NCBI RefSeq assembly: GCF_001514065.1
Contig: NZ_KQ948429.1
Coordinates: 186,001-250,000 of the forward strand
DNA from: Streptomyces antibioticus
Lineage (GTDB): Bacteria > Actinomycetota > Actinomycetes > Streptomycetales > Streptomycetaceae
Reading direction: 5' to 3'
Length of the DNA: 64,000 nt
Shown piece by piece: positions 45,613 through 54,478 of the stretch. The notes under the pieces were generated by a model, which saw nothing but the letters and a program-made list of their open reading frames with translations, was not told the origin of the DNA and ran no database searches. The position numbers were made by a program, and so were the translations under genes. How positions within the stretch are numbered: position 1 is the first letter of the stretch; each line of letters opens with the position of its first letter.

Positions 45613-47199
45613 CTTGCTGACCGCCGCCAGGATCTCCGGCAGCCGTGCCGCCGTGCGCGGCGCCGCCAGCCGCAGCCCCGCCAGCGTGATCGCCGCCCCG
45701 TACAGGGTTCCCACCGGCAGCAGCACCCAGCTCCATCGGTCGCCGTCGCGCATCACGTTCAGCCAGATCGTCAGCGTGATGACCGGGGCGCACAGCAGCG
45801 CGGCGGCGATCATGCCGCCGAAGATCGAGATCCAGGCGAGCCCGGTCTGACCCGGGGCCACGTTCTTGTAGCCCTCCTGCGGGATGGAGTACGGAAAGCG
45901 CGCCGAGGTCCAGGCACCCGTCGCCAGCATCGCGCCCAGCAGCGCGAAGGACAGGCCGAGCGCCTCCGGCAGCCTGGCCCAGTCACCGAGCATCGCCGTC
46001 GTCACGACGGTCACGAACGCCGCGTACGGCAGGGTGATCACCAGCAGTGCCAGGGCGCGGCCGCGGAGCTCGACGTACGCGTCCCGGGGCGAGGAGATGG
46101 TCGTCGCGACCATCCAGAACGCGGAGGTGTCCTGCCCGAACTGGTTGTACATCTGGATGCCGAGCATCCCCGCGGCGAAGCACGCGAAGTAGATCGAGCC
46201 GGTGCCCTGAAGGGCGTTGAAGACGGGGACGATCAGTCCGATCGCGAGCGAGGTGACCCACGCGGCCTTCGTCTTCGGGTCGCGCCAGATGTAGCGCAGG
46301 CTGCGCTCGACCACGGTCCCCGTCCGCCCGCCCGGCAACAGCCGCCCGAGCCCCGTCGACGTCCGCTCGCGGGCTGCCGAGTCGGTGGCGGCCTGGAGGG
46401 TGGAGCCGTCCGGCGAGATCATCAGCCGCGTCAGATGCCGTGACCAGAGGGCGACCAGGGCCACCAACGCACCGGCACTCAGCGCGAGTTGGGCGACCGC
46501 GACCCCGTACGACCCCGAACTCGCCGAGTCCACCGCCCCGATCGCGGACGCCGGCGGCACCCAGCGCAGTACGTCCCCGGCCGGGTCCAGCTGCGCCAGG
46601 CCGCTCGAACCCAGGCGCTGCACACCGAAGTTGGCGAGCTGCGCCCCGATCGCGATCACCAGCCCGCTCAGCACCGCCAGGTCCCGCCCCTTGCGGCTGG
46701 TCAGCAGCCGGATGTTGGCCACGGCCACGGCCCGCGCGAGCGCCACGCACACCAGCAGCGCCAGCACCACCCCGACGACGGCGACGACGTACGCCACCGA
46801 GCCGTGCGCCACCGACACCGCGGAACCGACCAGCAGACACAGCGTGAACACCGGCCCGATCCCCACCAACGAGGCCGCGAGCAGCGCCCGCACCAGCGGC
46901 CGGGGCCGCAGCGGCAGCATCACCAGGCGCGTCGGGTCGAGCGTCTCGTCCCCGCCGGGGAAGAACAGCGGCATCACCGCCCACCCGACGGCCAGCACCA
47001 CCACCAGCAGCACGGCCACGGACACGGCGTGCGCATTGCCCCGCAACGCGATCAGCCCGAGCAGTTGCAGCGCCGCGAACAGCAGCGTGACGACGGCCGA
47101 CGCGATGTACGCGGCCCGCCGCCCACCGGACTGCAGCAGCCCGTTCCTGAGCAGCGACAGCTTCAGCCGTACGACGACGGCGGTGACGTCGGCACTCAT
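45607..47199 (-). CDS. ABC transporter permease, large exporter-like membrane protein
   Basis: A 530-residue integral membrane protein with roughly 12 predicted helices (for example AVLLVVVLAVGWAVMPLFF, LLAASLVGIGPVFTLCLLVGSAVSV, LALLVCVALARAV, LGLSFALLGAMLATGAW). It is encoded just after an ABC ATPase with a four-base ATGA overlap and forms an exporter with it. Transporters of this kind in actinobacteria are of unknown substrate, sometimes linked to antibiotic or peptide export. Its stop codon lies inside the last copy of the GTCAGCC tandem repeat. The start ATG at 47199 is inferred from the overlap. Confidence 0.9.
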   Translation of the reverse strand: MSADVTAVVVRLKLSLLRNGLLQSGGRRAAYIASAVVTLLFAALQLLGLIALRGNAHAVSVAVLLVVVLAVGWAVMPLFFPGGDETLDPTRLVMLPLRPRPLVRALLAASLVGIGPVFTLCLLVGSAVSVAHGSVAYVVAVVGVVLALLVCVALARAVAVANIRLLTSRKGRDLAVLSGLVIAIGAQLANFGVQRLGSSGLAQLDPAGDVLRWVPPASAIGAVDSASSGSYGVAVAQLALSAGALVALVALWSRHLTRLMISPDGSTLQAATDSAARERTSTGLGRLLPGGRTGTVVERSLRYIWRDPKTKAAWVTSLAIGLIVPVFNALQGTGSIYFACFAAGMLGIQMYNQFGQDTSAFWMVATTISSPRDAYVELRGRALALLVITLPYAAFVTVVTTAMLGDWARLPEALGLSFALLGAMLATGAWTSARFPYSIPQEGYKNVAPGQTGLAWISIFGGMIAAALLCAPVITLTIWLNVMRDGDRWSWVLLPVGTLYGAAITLAGLRLAAPRTAARLPEILAAVSKG

Positions 47200-47969
47200 C
47201 GGGCCGCCCCGCCGCCCAGCCAGTCCAGATCGGACCCGGCGTCCCGCCCGTGCGCCCCGACCAGCTCGAGGAACGCCTGCTGGAGCGAGGGCGCCTCGCC
47301 GCGCACCTCGGCGAGCGTGCCGTGGGCCCGGATGCGCCCGGCGGCCATGACCGCCACCCAGTCGCACAGCGACTCGACGAGCTCCATGACATGGGAGGAG
47401 AAGACGACGGTGGCGCCGGAGGCGGTGTAGCGCTCCAGCACCCCGCGGATGGTCTGCGCGGACACCGGGTCGACGCCCTCGAACGGCTCGTCCAGGAAGA
47501 GGACTTCGGGGTTGTGGAGGAGCGCGGCCGCGAGTCCGATCTTCTTCCGCATACCGGTCGAGTAGTCGACCACCAGCTTGTGCTGGGCGCCGGCGAGGTC
47601 GAGGACGTCGAGCAGCTGCGCGGCCCGCTTGTCGACCTCGGCCCCGGGCAGCCCCCGCAACCGCCCGGAGTAGCCGAGGAGTTCCCGCCCGGAGAGCCGC
47701 TCGAAGAGCCGGAGCCCCTCCGGGAGGACCCCGATCCGGGCCTTGACCTCGACGGGGTCCCGCCAGACGTCGTGCCCGACGACGGAGACGGAGCCCTGGT
47801 CGGGCCGCAGCAGGCCAGTGATCATGGAGAGGGTGGTGGTCTTCCCGGCTCCATTGGGCCCGACGAGCCCGATGAACTTCCCGGCGGGCAGTTCGAGATC
47901 AATCCCGGCAACGGCAGTCTGCTGCCCGAACCGCTTCCAGAGCCCACGCACGCTTACGGCCGACGTCAT
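47196..47969 (-). CDS. ABC transporter ATP-binding protein
   Basis: A 257-residue nucleotide-binding domain of an exporter. Walker A is GLVGPNGAGKTTTLSM, the signature is DYSTGMRKKIGLAAALLHN, Walker B is VLFLDEPFEGVDP, and the switch His is in VVFSSHVMELVE. It is the first gene of the two-gene operon with the permease (ATGA overlap at 47196-47199). The ATG at 47969 gives MTSAVSVRGLWKRFGQ; an upstream TTG at 47978 is possible. Downstream of the operon's 5' end is a GGGGCGCG-type repeat. Confidence 0.94.
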   Translation of the reverse strand: MTSAVSVRGLWKRFGQQTAVAGIDLELPAGKFIGLVGPNGAGKTTTLSMITGLLRPDQGSVSVVGHDVWRDPVEVKARIGVLPEGLRLFERLSGRELLGYSGRLRGLPGAEVDKRAAQLLDVLDLAGAQHKLVVDYSTGMRKKIGLAAALLHNPEVLFLDEPFEGVDPVSAQTIRGVLERYTASGATVVFSSHVMELVESLCDWVAVMAAGRIRAHGTLAEVRGEAPSLQQAFLELVGAHGRDAGSDLDWLGGGAAR

Positions 47970-47986
47970 GGAAGCCAACCTATAAA

Positions 47987-48005
47987 GGGGCGCGAGGAAC
48001 CGCGC
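47987..48005. repeat. Short degenerate copy of the Streptomyces GGGGCGCG repeat
   Basis: GGGGCGCGAGGAACCGCGC, with stem GCGCG/CGCGC around AGGAAC. It is a truncated relative of the element at 35695-35751, in the space between the ABC ATPase start and the end of the primase-like gene. It may serve as a terminator for the latter. Confidence 0.6.
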
Positions 48006-48008
48006 ACC

Positions 48009-48671
48009 TTACCTGTCCCTGCCGCACGCATAAGCAAGCGGCGAGATCAACTCCTCAGCATCCGGCAACCACCGATTCGCGGGAGTGGGCCGACAAGCCC
48101 ACTGCACAGCCCCACGCGAGCCGTACCGAGTGGGCGGAGCAGCCACGTACGCACCTTCACCCAGCGCGACCAGGTCAAGGGACGACGGCGTCCACCCCAG
48201 CTTCCGCACCAGCTCCGGCACCTTCACGGACGCCCCCGGCAACACGAAGAAGTGCATCCGACGATCAGGCGACAAGGTCACCGGCCCGAGCGTCAGCTCC
48301 ATCCGCTCCATACGGGCCAGCGCGAGGAACCCGGCCGTCTCCGGCACGGACACCGCGTCGAAGGTCCGCCCCGTCGGCAGCAGAATCGACGCCAGCGGCT
48401 GCTTCTGCCACAACCGGCGCGCGACCGTCGCACTGCCGGTCGCCTGCGTCGCCCAGTCGTCGCGCGCCGGGTGCGCGCCGGGTGCGGCGCACGCCGCGTC
48501 ACCGCAGGAGCAGCGCTGCACCCCGTCGACGGCTTCCAGCCAGGTGCCGGGGAAGACGTCCCAGTGGCGCTCCTCGGCGTAGCGTACGGCTGTCTCCAGC
48601 AGCGATTCGCCGCGCTGCTTCGGAATCTGAGCGGCTTCGGTGCCCGCGATCGTCTCTTCCACGATGAACAC
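48009..48671 (-). CDS. Bifunctional primase/polymerase N-terminal-like protein
   Basis: A protein of about 220 residues containing the bifunctional DNA primase/polymerase N-terminal (Prim-pol-like) domain. It starts EETIAGTEAAQIPKQRGESLLETAVRYAEERHWDVFPGTWLEAVDGVQRCSCGDAACAAPGAHP, with a CxC...C Cys cluster, followed by ARDDWATQATG and SILLPTGRTFDAVSVPE. The acidic catalytic residues of genuine replicative Prim-pols are not clear, so in Streptomyces this family may not be polymerase. It is divergent from the HTH-TPR regulator. Several GTG starts (48686, 48671, 48662) are possible; 48671 follows GGGAG. Confidence 0.82.
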   Translation of the reverse strand: MFIVEETIAGTEAAQIPKQRGESLLETAVRYAEERHWDVFPGTWLEAVDGVQRCSCGDAACAAPGAHPARDDWATQATGSATVARRLWQKQPLASILLPTGRTFDAVSVPETAGFLALARMERMELTLGPVTLSPDRRMHFFVLPGASVKVPELVRKLGWTPSSLDLVALGEGAYVAAPPTRYGSRGAVQWACRPTPANRWLPDAEELISPLAYACGRDR

Positions 48672-48956
48672 AACTCCCGCACCCACCTGGAGTTACGGGG
48701 GTAACGCGCGCGGGGGAGGGGCATCGATTCCGCATCTGGGGCGCATGGATGCACGTGTGGGGGCGCGCGGGAGGAACGACGGCGTGATCGGGGTAGCCAG
48801 CTGTGGGGGGCGGCAACCGCCTTTACCCCGGCAATCCTCGCAAGCCTCGCATTTTCGGTTCGATCGCGGGGCATCGATCTTCACGGCCGGATTTTTTCGG
48901 TGGAAGACACGTCAACTCGGTGCGTGGGCAGGCACCGCAGCCACAGGGGGTACGCC

Positions 48957-50342
48957 ATGGCCGCAAGGCCTCTCGTCGCGCGGCAGCCGAACGAACGGTT
49001 GCAGGCGCTCATCCAGGAAGCGGGCTGCTCGAACGCCGGGCTGGCCCGCCGCGTCAACATGTGCGGTGCGGAGCACGGCCTCGACCTGCGCTACGACAAG
49101 ACGTCCGTGGCGCGTTGGCTGCGCGGCCAGCAGCCGCGGGGCCGGGCGCCGGCCATCATCGCGGAGGCTCTGGGCCGCAAGCTCGGCCGTACGGTCACGA
49201 TCGACGAGATCGGCATGGCCAACGGCAAGAACCTCGCCTCGGGCGTGGGTCTCCAGTTCTCGCCGACCGTACTGGGGGCCATCGAGCAGGTCTGCGAGCT
49301 GTGGCGCAGTGACGTGGGGCGGCGGGACTTCCTGTCCGGCTCCTCCGTGGCCGCGTCCGCGCTCGTCGAGCCGAGCCGTGACTGGCTGATCTCCTCGCCG
49401 GACTCCCAGGTGGCGCGTTCGGCGGGGCCCCGGGTGGGGCAGTCGGACGTGGCGGCCGTGAAGGCGATGACGCAGGCCCTCGTCGACCTCGACCACCAGT
49501 ACGGCAGCGGGCATGTGCGGCCGGTCGTCGTGCACTACCTCAACAGCGTCGTCTCCGGGCTGCTCGCCGGTTCGTACCGGGAGGCCGTGGGGCGTGAACT
49601 GTTCGCCGCGGTCGCACGGTTGACCGAGCTCGCCGGGTACATGGCCATCGACACCGGCCAACCGGGCCTGGCCCAGCGGTACTACATCCAGGCGCTGCGC
49701 CTCGCACAGGCCGCCGGGGACCGCGGCTACGGCGGGTATGTCCTCGCCGCCTCCATGAGCCATCTCGCCGCGCAGCTCGGAAACCCGCGTGAGATCGCAC
49801 AGTTGGCGCGGGCGGCGCAGGAAGGGGCGCGCGGTCGTGTGACACCGCGTGCGGAGGCGATGTTCTACGCTGCCGAGGCGCGCGGGCACGCGCTGCTGGG
49901 CGATGCGCGGGCAGCACAGGCGGCCTCCGGGCGGGCGGTGAGCGCGCTGGAGTCGGCGGACCCGAACTCCGGGGACGATCCGGCCTGGATCGCGCACTTC
50001 GACGAGGCCTATCTGGCCGACGAGTTGGCGCACTGCCACCGCGACCTCGGCCAGGCCGAGGCGGCGGCGCGGCGGGCGCAGGAGTCGCTGGACGGCCTGC
50101 CGGAGACCAAGGCGCGGCGCCGGGCCATCGGTTACGTCCTGCTGGCCACCGCACAGGTGCAGCAGCGCGAGATCGAACAGGCCTGCCACACCGGCCTGAA
50201 GGCCGTGGAACTCCTTGAGACGGTCCGGTCCAACCGGGGCGCCGAGTATCTCGACGACTTCCAGCAGCGCCTCGAACCCTTCCGGGACGAGCCCGTGGTA
50301 CGGGAGTTCGGGGCCCGGCTGGAGTTGCAGGCCGCCGCGTGA
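48957..50342 (+). CDS. HTH regulator with TPR-like repeats (NsdA-like architecture)
   Basis: A 461-residue regulator. An N-terminal XRE-like HTH (about 8-65) is RQPNERLQALIQEAGCSNAGLARRVN...TSVARWLRGQQPRG, and the C-terminal half is built of helical TPR-like repeats (ARLTELAGYMAIDTGQPGLAQRYYIQALRLAQAAGD, AAEARGHALLGDARAAQAASGRAVSAL, ADELAHCHRDLGQAEAAARRAQESL). NsdA and NsdB of S. coelicolor, which repress sporulation and antibiotic production, have this layout; I cannot say whether this is an orthologue. AGGGGG lies seven bases before the ATG. An upstream in-frame start at 48900 is not needed. Confidence 0.88.
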   Translation: MAARPLVARQPNERLQALIQEAGCSNAGLARRVNMCGAEHGLDLRYDKTSVARWLRGQQPRGRAPAIIAEALGRKLGRTVTIDEIGMANGKNLASGVGLQFSPTVLGAIEQVCELWRSDVGRRDFLSGSSVAASALVEPSRDWLISSPDSQVARSAGPRVGQSDVAAVKAMTQALVDLDHQYGSGHVRPVVVHYLNSVVSGLLAGSYREAVGRELFAAVARLTELAGYMAIDTGQPGLAQRYYIQALRLAQAAGDRGYGGYVLAASMSHLAAQLGNPREIAQLARAAQEGARGRVTPRAEAMFYAAEARGHALLGDARAAQAASGRAVSALESADPNSGDDPAWIAHFDEAYLADELAHCHRDLGQAEAAARRAQESLDGLPETKARRRAIGYVLLATAQVQQREIEQACHTGLKAVELLETVRSNRGAEYLDDFQQRLEPFRDEPVVREFGARLELQAAA

Positions 50343-50555
50343 AATCCGTGGGTACGAGGGCGTGAACTCCCGGGAAACGAAGGCGATTGGGCGGAAAGCA
50401 GTGCTTAAGGAGGGCTTATAGAACGGATGCGGGCCCGGTTCTGTTACCGCGGTCACAGGGACGCAGGTCACGTCCCGTGCTGCGTGGCACCGGGCTCGGG
50501 GGACCCGGTAGCGTGAGCCGACGATTCACAAGGTCCCCCATTTGTAGGAGTCCCG

Positions 50556-52286
50556 GTGACGCAGAGTGGACAGGGCGAGGAGCCCTCGCCGCGCGTGGCG
50601 CGCGAAGGCATCGTGCTGCCCTCGGACGGTGGTGAACCGCTGCTGCCGGGTATGACCGGCGTCCCCGCGGGCGGCGTCCCCATACCGGCGCCCGCCCCCG
50701 TGGCACCGCCCGCCGCGCCGCCGGGCGCTCAGGCCTGGGGCACCCCGTGGGGACCCGACCAGCAGGCACCGCCTCCCCAGCAGCCCGCCCCGGGTGAGGG
50801 CTGGGGAGCGCCGCAGGGCCAGCCGTGGGGGGAGCCGAACCCGTACCAGACGCAGACCCCGGACCCGGGCCCGTACCAGACGCAGACCCCGGACCCGTAC
50901 CAGGCACAGGCTCCGGACCCGTACCAGGCACAGACCCCGGGCTACGACGCAGATCAGGCGACCTCCTACTACCTGCCGCCGGTCGGACAGACGCCCCCCG
51001 TGTCGCCGCAGCAGCAGGGTGCTCCGGCACCGCAGCCGTCCGGCTACGACGCGGATCAGGTGACCTCCTATTACCTGCCCCCGGTCGCGCAGACGCCGCC
51101 CGCGTCCCAGCCGCTGCCGCAGGAGAACACCCCGGCACCGCAGCCGTCCGGCTACGACGCCGACCAGGCCACGTCCTATTACCTGCCGCCCGTGGGGCAG
51201 CCCCTGCCGACGCCGCCGGGCGCCGACCCGTACGGCGCCGCCACCGGCGTACCCCTGCCGCCCGTCGACGAGGGCGCCACGCAGTTCATCCCGCCGGTCG
51301 CGCCGGGCGCGCTGCCGCCCGAGGTGCCCGCCGAGCACACGCAGTTCCTGGGGCAGACCCCGCAGGGTCCCGGGCCGCATGGACAGGCCGCTCCGCTGCC
51401 GCCCGTCTCGGGGCCGGACGCGGAGGCGACGCAGTACATCGCGCCCGTGACCGGGCAGCACGGCGGGGAGCGGCAGCCGCCCGCCGAGTTCGACAACCTC
51501 TTCCGCAGCGGGCCCGGCGCGGAGGGCCCGGCCGGGGCCACGCAGGTGCTGCCGCGGTTCGAGCCGGAGCAGGGCCGGCCGCAGCCGGCGTACGTCCCGC
51601 CCACGGGCACCGGACGGCGGGCCGCGCAGGCGGACGAGCGGGATCGCAGCGGGCCGACCCGGTCGCGGGTGCCCGCCATCGCTGCCGTAGGCATCGGTAT
51701 CGCCATTCTCGGCATCGGCGCGGGCGCGCTGCTGGCGAGCGGCGGTGGTGACGACAAGGGTGACGACAACAAGCCCGTCTCAGCGACCGCCCCGGCGTCC
51801 GACGGTTCTGCCTCGCCGTCCACCGACGCCGTGAAGGCGCAGGCGGTCGCCCTGGACAAGCTGCTGGCCGACAGCGGTAACAGCAGGGCGTCCGTGATCA
51901 GCGCGGTCGGCAATGTGAAGGCCTGCAAGGACCTCGGTCAGGCGGCCACCGACCTGCGCAACGCCGCGGGACAGCGCAACGACCTGGTCACCAGCCTGTC
52001 CGGGCTCTCCGTCGACCAGCTCCCGAACCACACCGAGCTGACCACCGCGCTCACCAAGGCGTGGAAGGCGTCCGCATCGGCCGACAACCACTACGCCGCC
52101 TGGGCGGATCAGGTCGCCGGCAACAAGAAGGGCTGCAAGAAGGGCCAGGCCCGCTCCACCCCGCAGACCCTGGCGGGCAACGAGGCGAGCGGCGAGGCGA
52201 CCATCCAGAAGAAGACGGCCGCCCGGCTGTGGAACGCGATCGCGAGGAAGTACGGCCTGACCGAGCGCACCTACACCCAGCTCTAG
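50556..52286 (+). CDS. Proline-rich single-pass membrane protein with GYDADQ repeats
   Basis: A 576-residue protein of unknown function. Residues 1-365 are Pro/Gln/Gly-rich and contain three copies of GYDADQ-x-TSYYLPPV plus related ATQF/ATQY units, and short PYQTQTPDP-type repeats before them. One membrane helix follows (about 370-392, RVPAIAAVGIGIAILGIGAGALLA), then an acidic/Ser spacer and a folded C-terminal helical domain (about 425-576) with Cys residues. The N-terminus would be cytosolic and the C-terminus extracellular. GTAGGAG precedes the GTG. Its TAG stop is the CTAG target of the MITE-like element downstream. Confidence 0.87.
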   Translation: MTQSGQGEEPSPRVAREGIVLPSDGGEPLLPGMTGVPAGGVPIPAPAPVAPPAAPPGAQAWGTPWGPDQQAPPPQQPAPGEGWGAPQGQPWGEPNPYQTQTPDPGPYQTQTPDPYQAQAPDPYQAQTPGYDADQATSYYLPPVGQTPPVSPQQQGAPAPQPSGYDADQVTSYYLPPVAQTPPASQPLPQENTPAPQPSGYDADQATSYYLPPVGQPLPTPPGADPYGAATGVPLPPVDEGATQFIPPVAPGALPPEVPAEHTQFLGQTPQGPGPHGQAAPLPPVSGPDAEATQYIAPVTGQHGGERQPPAEFDNLFRSGPGAEGPAGATQVLPRFEPEQGRPQPAYVPPTGTGRRAAQADERDRSGPTRSRVPAIAAVGIGIAILGIGAGALLASGGGDDKGDDNKPVSATAPASDGSASPSTDAVKAQAVALDKLLADSGNSRASVISAVGNVKACKDLGQAATDLRNAAGQRNDLVTSLSGLSVDQLPNHTELTTALTKAWKASASADNHYAAWADQVAGNKKGCKKGQARSTPQTLAGNEASGEATIQKKTAARLWNAIARKYGLTERTYTQL

Positions 52287-52510
52287 GGCCTGTCCGGCGG
52301 ATCAGGTCGCAGGAAAGCGCGGCACCTCATATGGCGCTGGTGAGCGGGGTCTGGTGCGGTGGACTGCAAGGCGGAGGAGGGCGGCGACGCGATGGGGGCC
52401 CCTCCCGCGCGAGGTTGTTCGAGCGTGGGGGAGTCGGCAACCGACGACAACGCCGCAGGCCGGCGTGCCAGACCCCGCGTCTGCGGCATGATCCGCCGGA
52501 CAGGCCCTAG
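52283..52510. mobile_element. MITE-like element with 22-bp inverted ends and CTAG duplication
   Basis: A 220-bp core (52287-52506) is bounded by CTAG on both sides. The ends are a perfect inverted repeat of 22 bp including CTAG (52283-52304 and 52489-52510), and matching continues at 6 of 8 further positions. No transposase is encoded. Internally there is a GGGGGCCCCTCCCGCGC...GTGGGGGAG hairpin typical of dispersed Streptomyces repeats. CTAG target duplication fits an IS5-like transposase. The insertion lies exactly between the stop codons of two convergent genes. Confidence 0.85.
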
Positions 52511-53814
52511 CCGACCTCGGCGTTCGACAGGGTCCTGCGGACGTCGGTGAAGCCCGGGTGGGCGGCCACGAGGCGGCCCTGGCGGACGACCTGGAGGGTC
52601 ACGTCGGTGTTGACGAGGCGGGTCAGACCGATCTTGGCGAGGCCGTTCTCGTACTCCCAGTTGAGGGTCGGGGTGAGGCCGCCGGTGTTGACCTTCAGGC
52701 CGCCGTCGAGGGCCTTGCGGATCGCGGTGCCGGTCACCTCGCCGTCGCCGAGCGACTCCAGGACGGCCCTGAGGACCGTGTAGGCGATCCAGGTGGTCTG
52801 CACCCCGGCGTCCGCGGGGTCGATGCGGTTGTCGCCGAACGCCTCCTTCTTGATCACCCGCTTCATGGCGTCCCAGCGCTTGTCGCTCGCGACCGGGTAC
52901 CAGCTGGTGATGTACGACCCCTCGTACGGCCCCGACTGCCCGCCGGAGGCGTTGATCACCGTCTGGTCGACGCTGCCGAGCACGGTGGCCGTGCGCACGG
53001 CCGGGTAGCTCTCGCGGGTGCGGCGGAAGGAGTCCATGAAGGTGCCGGTGTGGTCGCCGAGGGCGGGCACCACGCAGCCCTTCTTCGCCGGGTCGGTGGT
53101 GGTGTGCTTCAGAGCGCGCTCGGACTGGGCGGAGTACTCGGTGGCGTCCTCGTCGGCCAGCTGGTCCGCGGCGGTGGGATGGCCGCCCGCCTTGAGTCCG
53201 GAGTCGATCATGGCGTGCAGCTCGTCGCCCGCGATGGAGTCGGGCCGGACCAGGGCGACGGGCCCGCAGGCACCGGCGAGTTCCTTGCCGAGGCCGGCCA
53301 GCAGGCTGGGCTGGCCGCCGTTGACGGGGAAGGAGAGCGGGCTCTCCAGCTCGGCGTTGGTGATGCCGTAGCCGCCCAGGTAGGGGATGTCGGCGCTCTC
53401 CAGGGTCGGGAAGAACGCGTCGCCGTGCTGGCTGTAGGAGCCGACGACCGCGACGACGCCCTCGTCGGCCGCGCGCTGGGCGCACTTGGCGGCGGTGACG
53501 GTGTCGTTCTGGTCGTTGCAGACCAGGATGGAGAGCTTGCGGCCGTTGATGCCGCCCTGGGAGTTGATCCAGCGCGCGTAGGCCTGCGCGAGGGCGGGCA
53601 TGCCGGGCTTGTTGGTGGCGTTCGTGTTCATCGGCGCCCAGGTCATGATCTTGATGGGATCGTCCCCGGCGCCCCCCGTGACACCGGGGACGACCCCGCA
53701 GCCGGCTATCAGTGACGCACACCCCACCAGCGCCCCCGCCGCGAGGGCGGTGGCTCTGACGGGCCGTGTGAAGGTGGGGAGGAAGGTGCTGCGGGTGCGT
53801 CGCCTGCCAGTCAT
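52507..53814 (-). CDS. Branched-chain amino acid-type ABC substrate-binding lipoprotein
   Basis: A 435-residue extracytoplasmic binding protein of the Leu/Ile/Val (periplasmic binding protein type I) family. The signal ends with the lipobox LIAGC, so Cys is the lipidated N-terminus. The domain starts at GDDPIKIMTWAPMNTNATNKPG and includes NDTVTAAKCAQRAADEGVVAVVGSYSQ and the ligand-pocket GYGITNAELE. No permease or ATPase genes are adjacent, so it is an orphan or serves a sensor. The ATG at 53814 is used; GTG 53835 would add 7 residues. The TAG stop lies in the right-hand CTAG of the MITE. Confidence 0.9.
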   Translation of the reverse strand: MTGRRRTRSTFLPTFTRPVRATALAAGALVGCASLIAGCGVVPGVTGGAGDDPIKIMTWAPMNTNATNKPGMPALAQAYARWINSQGGINGRKLSILVCNDQNDTVTAAKCAQRAADEGVVAVVGSYSQHGDAFFPTLESADIPYLGGYGITNAELESPLSFPVNGGQPSLLAGLGKELAGACGPVALVRPDSIAGDELHAMIDSGLKAGGHPTAADQLADEDATEYSAQSERALKHTTTDPAKKGCVVPALGDHTGTFMDSFRRTRESYPAVRTATVLGSVDQTVINASGGQSGPYEGSYITSWYPVASDKRWDAMKRVIKKEAFGDNRIDPADAGVQTTWIAYTVLRAVLESLGDGEVTGTAIRKALDGGLKVNTGGLTPTLNWEYENGLAKIGLTRLVNTDVTLQVVRQGRLVAAHPGFTDVRRTLSNAEVG

Positions 53815-53931
53815 GGACACACACGCTTTCGTCACACCGCCAACCTGGGAGTGACGCTCGGTCAACGAATGGTGACGTGCAGGTGAATTACGGGGGTCGG
53901 TGAGACCGGTGTGACGGGGAACGTACGATCG

Positions 53932-54432
53932 ATGACCGTGCAAGGTTCGGAGAACTCTTCCCGTCGCGGCCGTCGCTCATCCACCATGGGCGCTATGCCA
54001 CTGAACGACATGCCGTGGTGGCGCTGGCGCAGCAATGTGCGCTCCGCGCTGCACATGCTCTCCGACCCCGGGTTCCAGAGGGACGTCTGGCTGGCCGGCG
54101 TCGAGGGGTACGGGGACGTCACCGACGCCGTGTACCGCCTCGTCGAGGACACCTGGCTCGACAACTGGTCCGCCGAGAAGTACGTCGGCACGATCTTCCG
54201 GGACTCCCAGGAAGCCGCCCTCGTCGACACCGCCGTCCTGCGGGTGCTGCGGATCATGCACCAGGTCGGCCCGGACGCCCCGGTCTCCGTGTACATGGAG
54301 AACCCCGGCTGGCCGGAGGCGGTGCGGGCGGCGCGGGACGCGCACGTGCGCATGGCGACGGCCGACGGGGAGGACCCGGACAGCCCGCCGCGCGACCTGC
54401 ACGTCCTGCAGATCATGACCCGGTCCGCGTGA
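53932..54432 (+). CDS. SCO4402-family protein
   Basis: A 166-residue protein I recognise as the small actinobacterial SCO4402 family, of unknown function. The conserved region starts at MPLNDMPWWRWRSNVRSALHMLSDPGFQRDVWLAGVEGYGDVTDAVYRLVEDTWLDNWSAEKYVGTIFRDSQEAALVDTAVLRVLRIMHQVG. No signal peptide or membrane helix is seen, so it is probably cytosolic. It is followed closely by purU, the same order I recall from S. coelicolor. Start choice between 53911, 53932 and an internal ATG at 53995 is uncertain because the N-terminal Arg/Ser-rich 20 residues are poorly conserved. Confidence 0.86.
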   Translation: MTVQGSENSSRRGRRSSTMGAMPLNDMPWWRWRSNVRSALHMLSDPGFQRDVWLAGVEGYGDVTDAVYRLVEDTWLDNWSAEKYVGTIFRDSQEAALVDTAVLRVLRIMHQVGPDAPVSVYMENPGWPEAVRAARDAHVRMATADGEDPDSPPRDLHVLQIMTRSA

Positions 54433-54478
54433 CGGACTCAGGCACCGCGGCCCCGGTGGATATGCGACCCTGTCCTGC

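Noticed and set aside
52359..52550. Short frame inside the MITE as a transposase remnant
   Set aside because: The element has no transposase motif; the frame is short and runs through the inverted end into the binding-protein gene.
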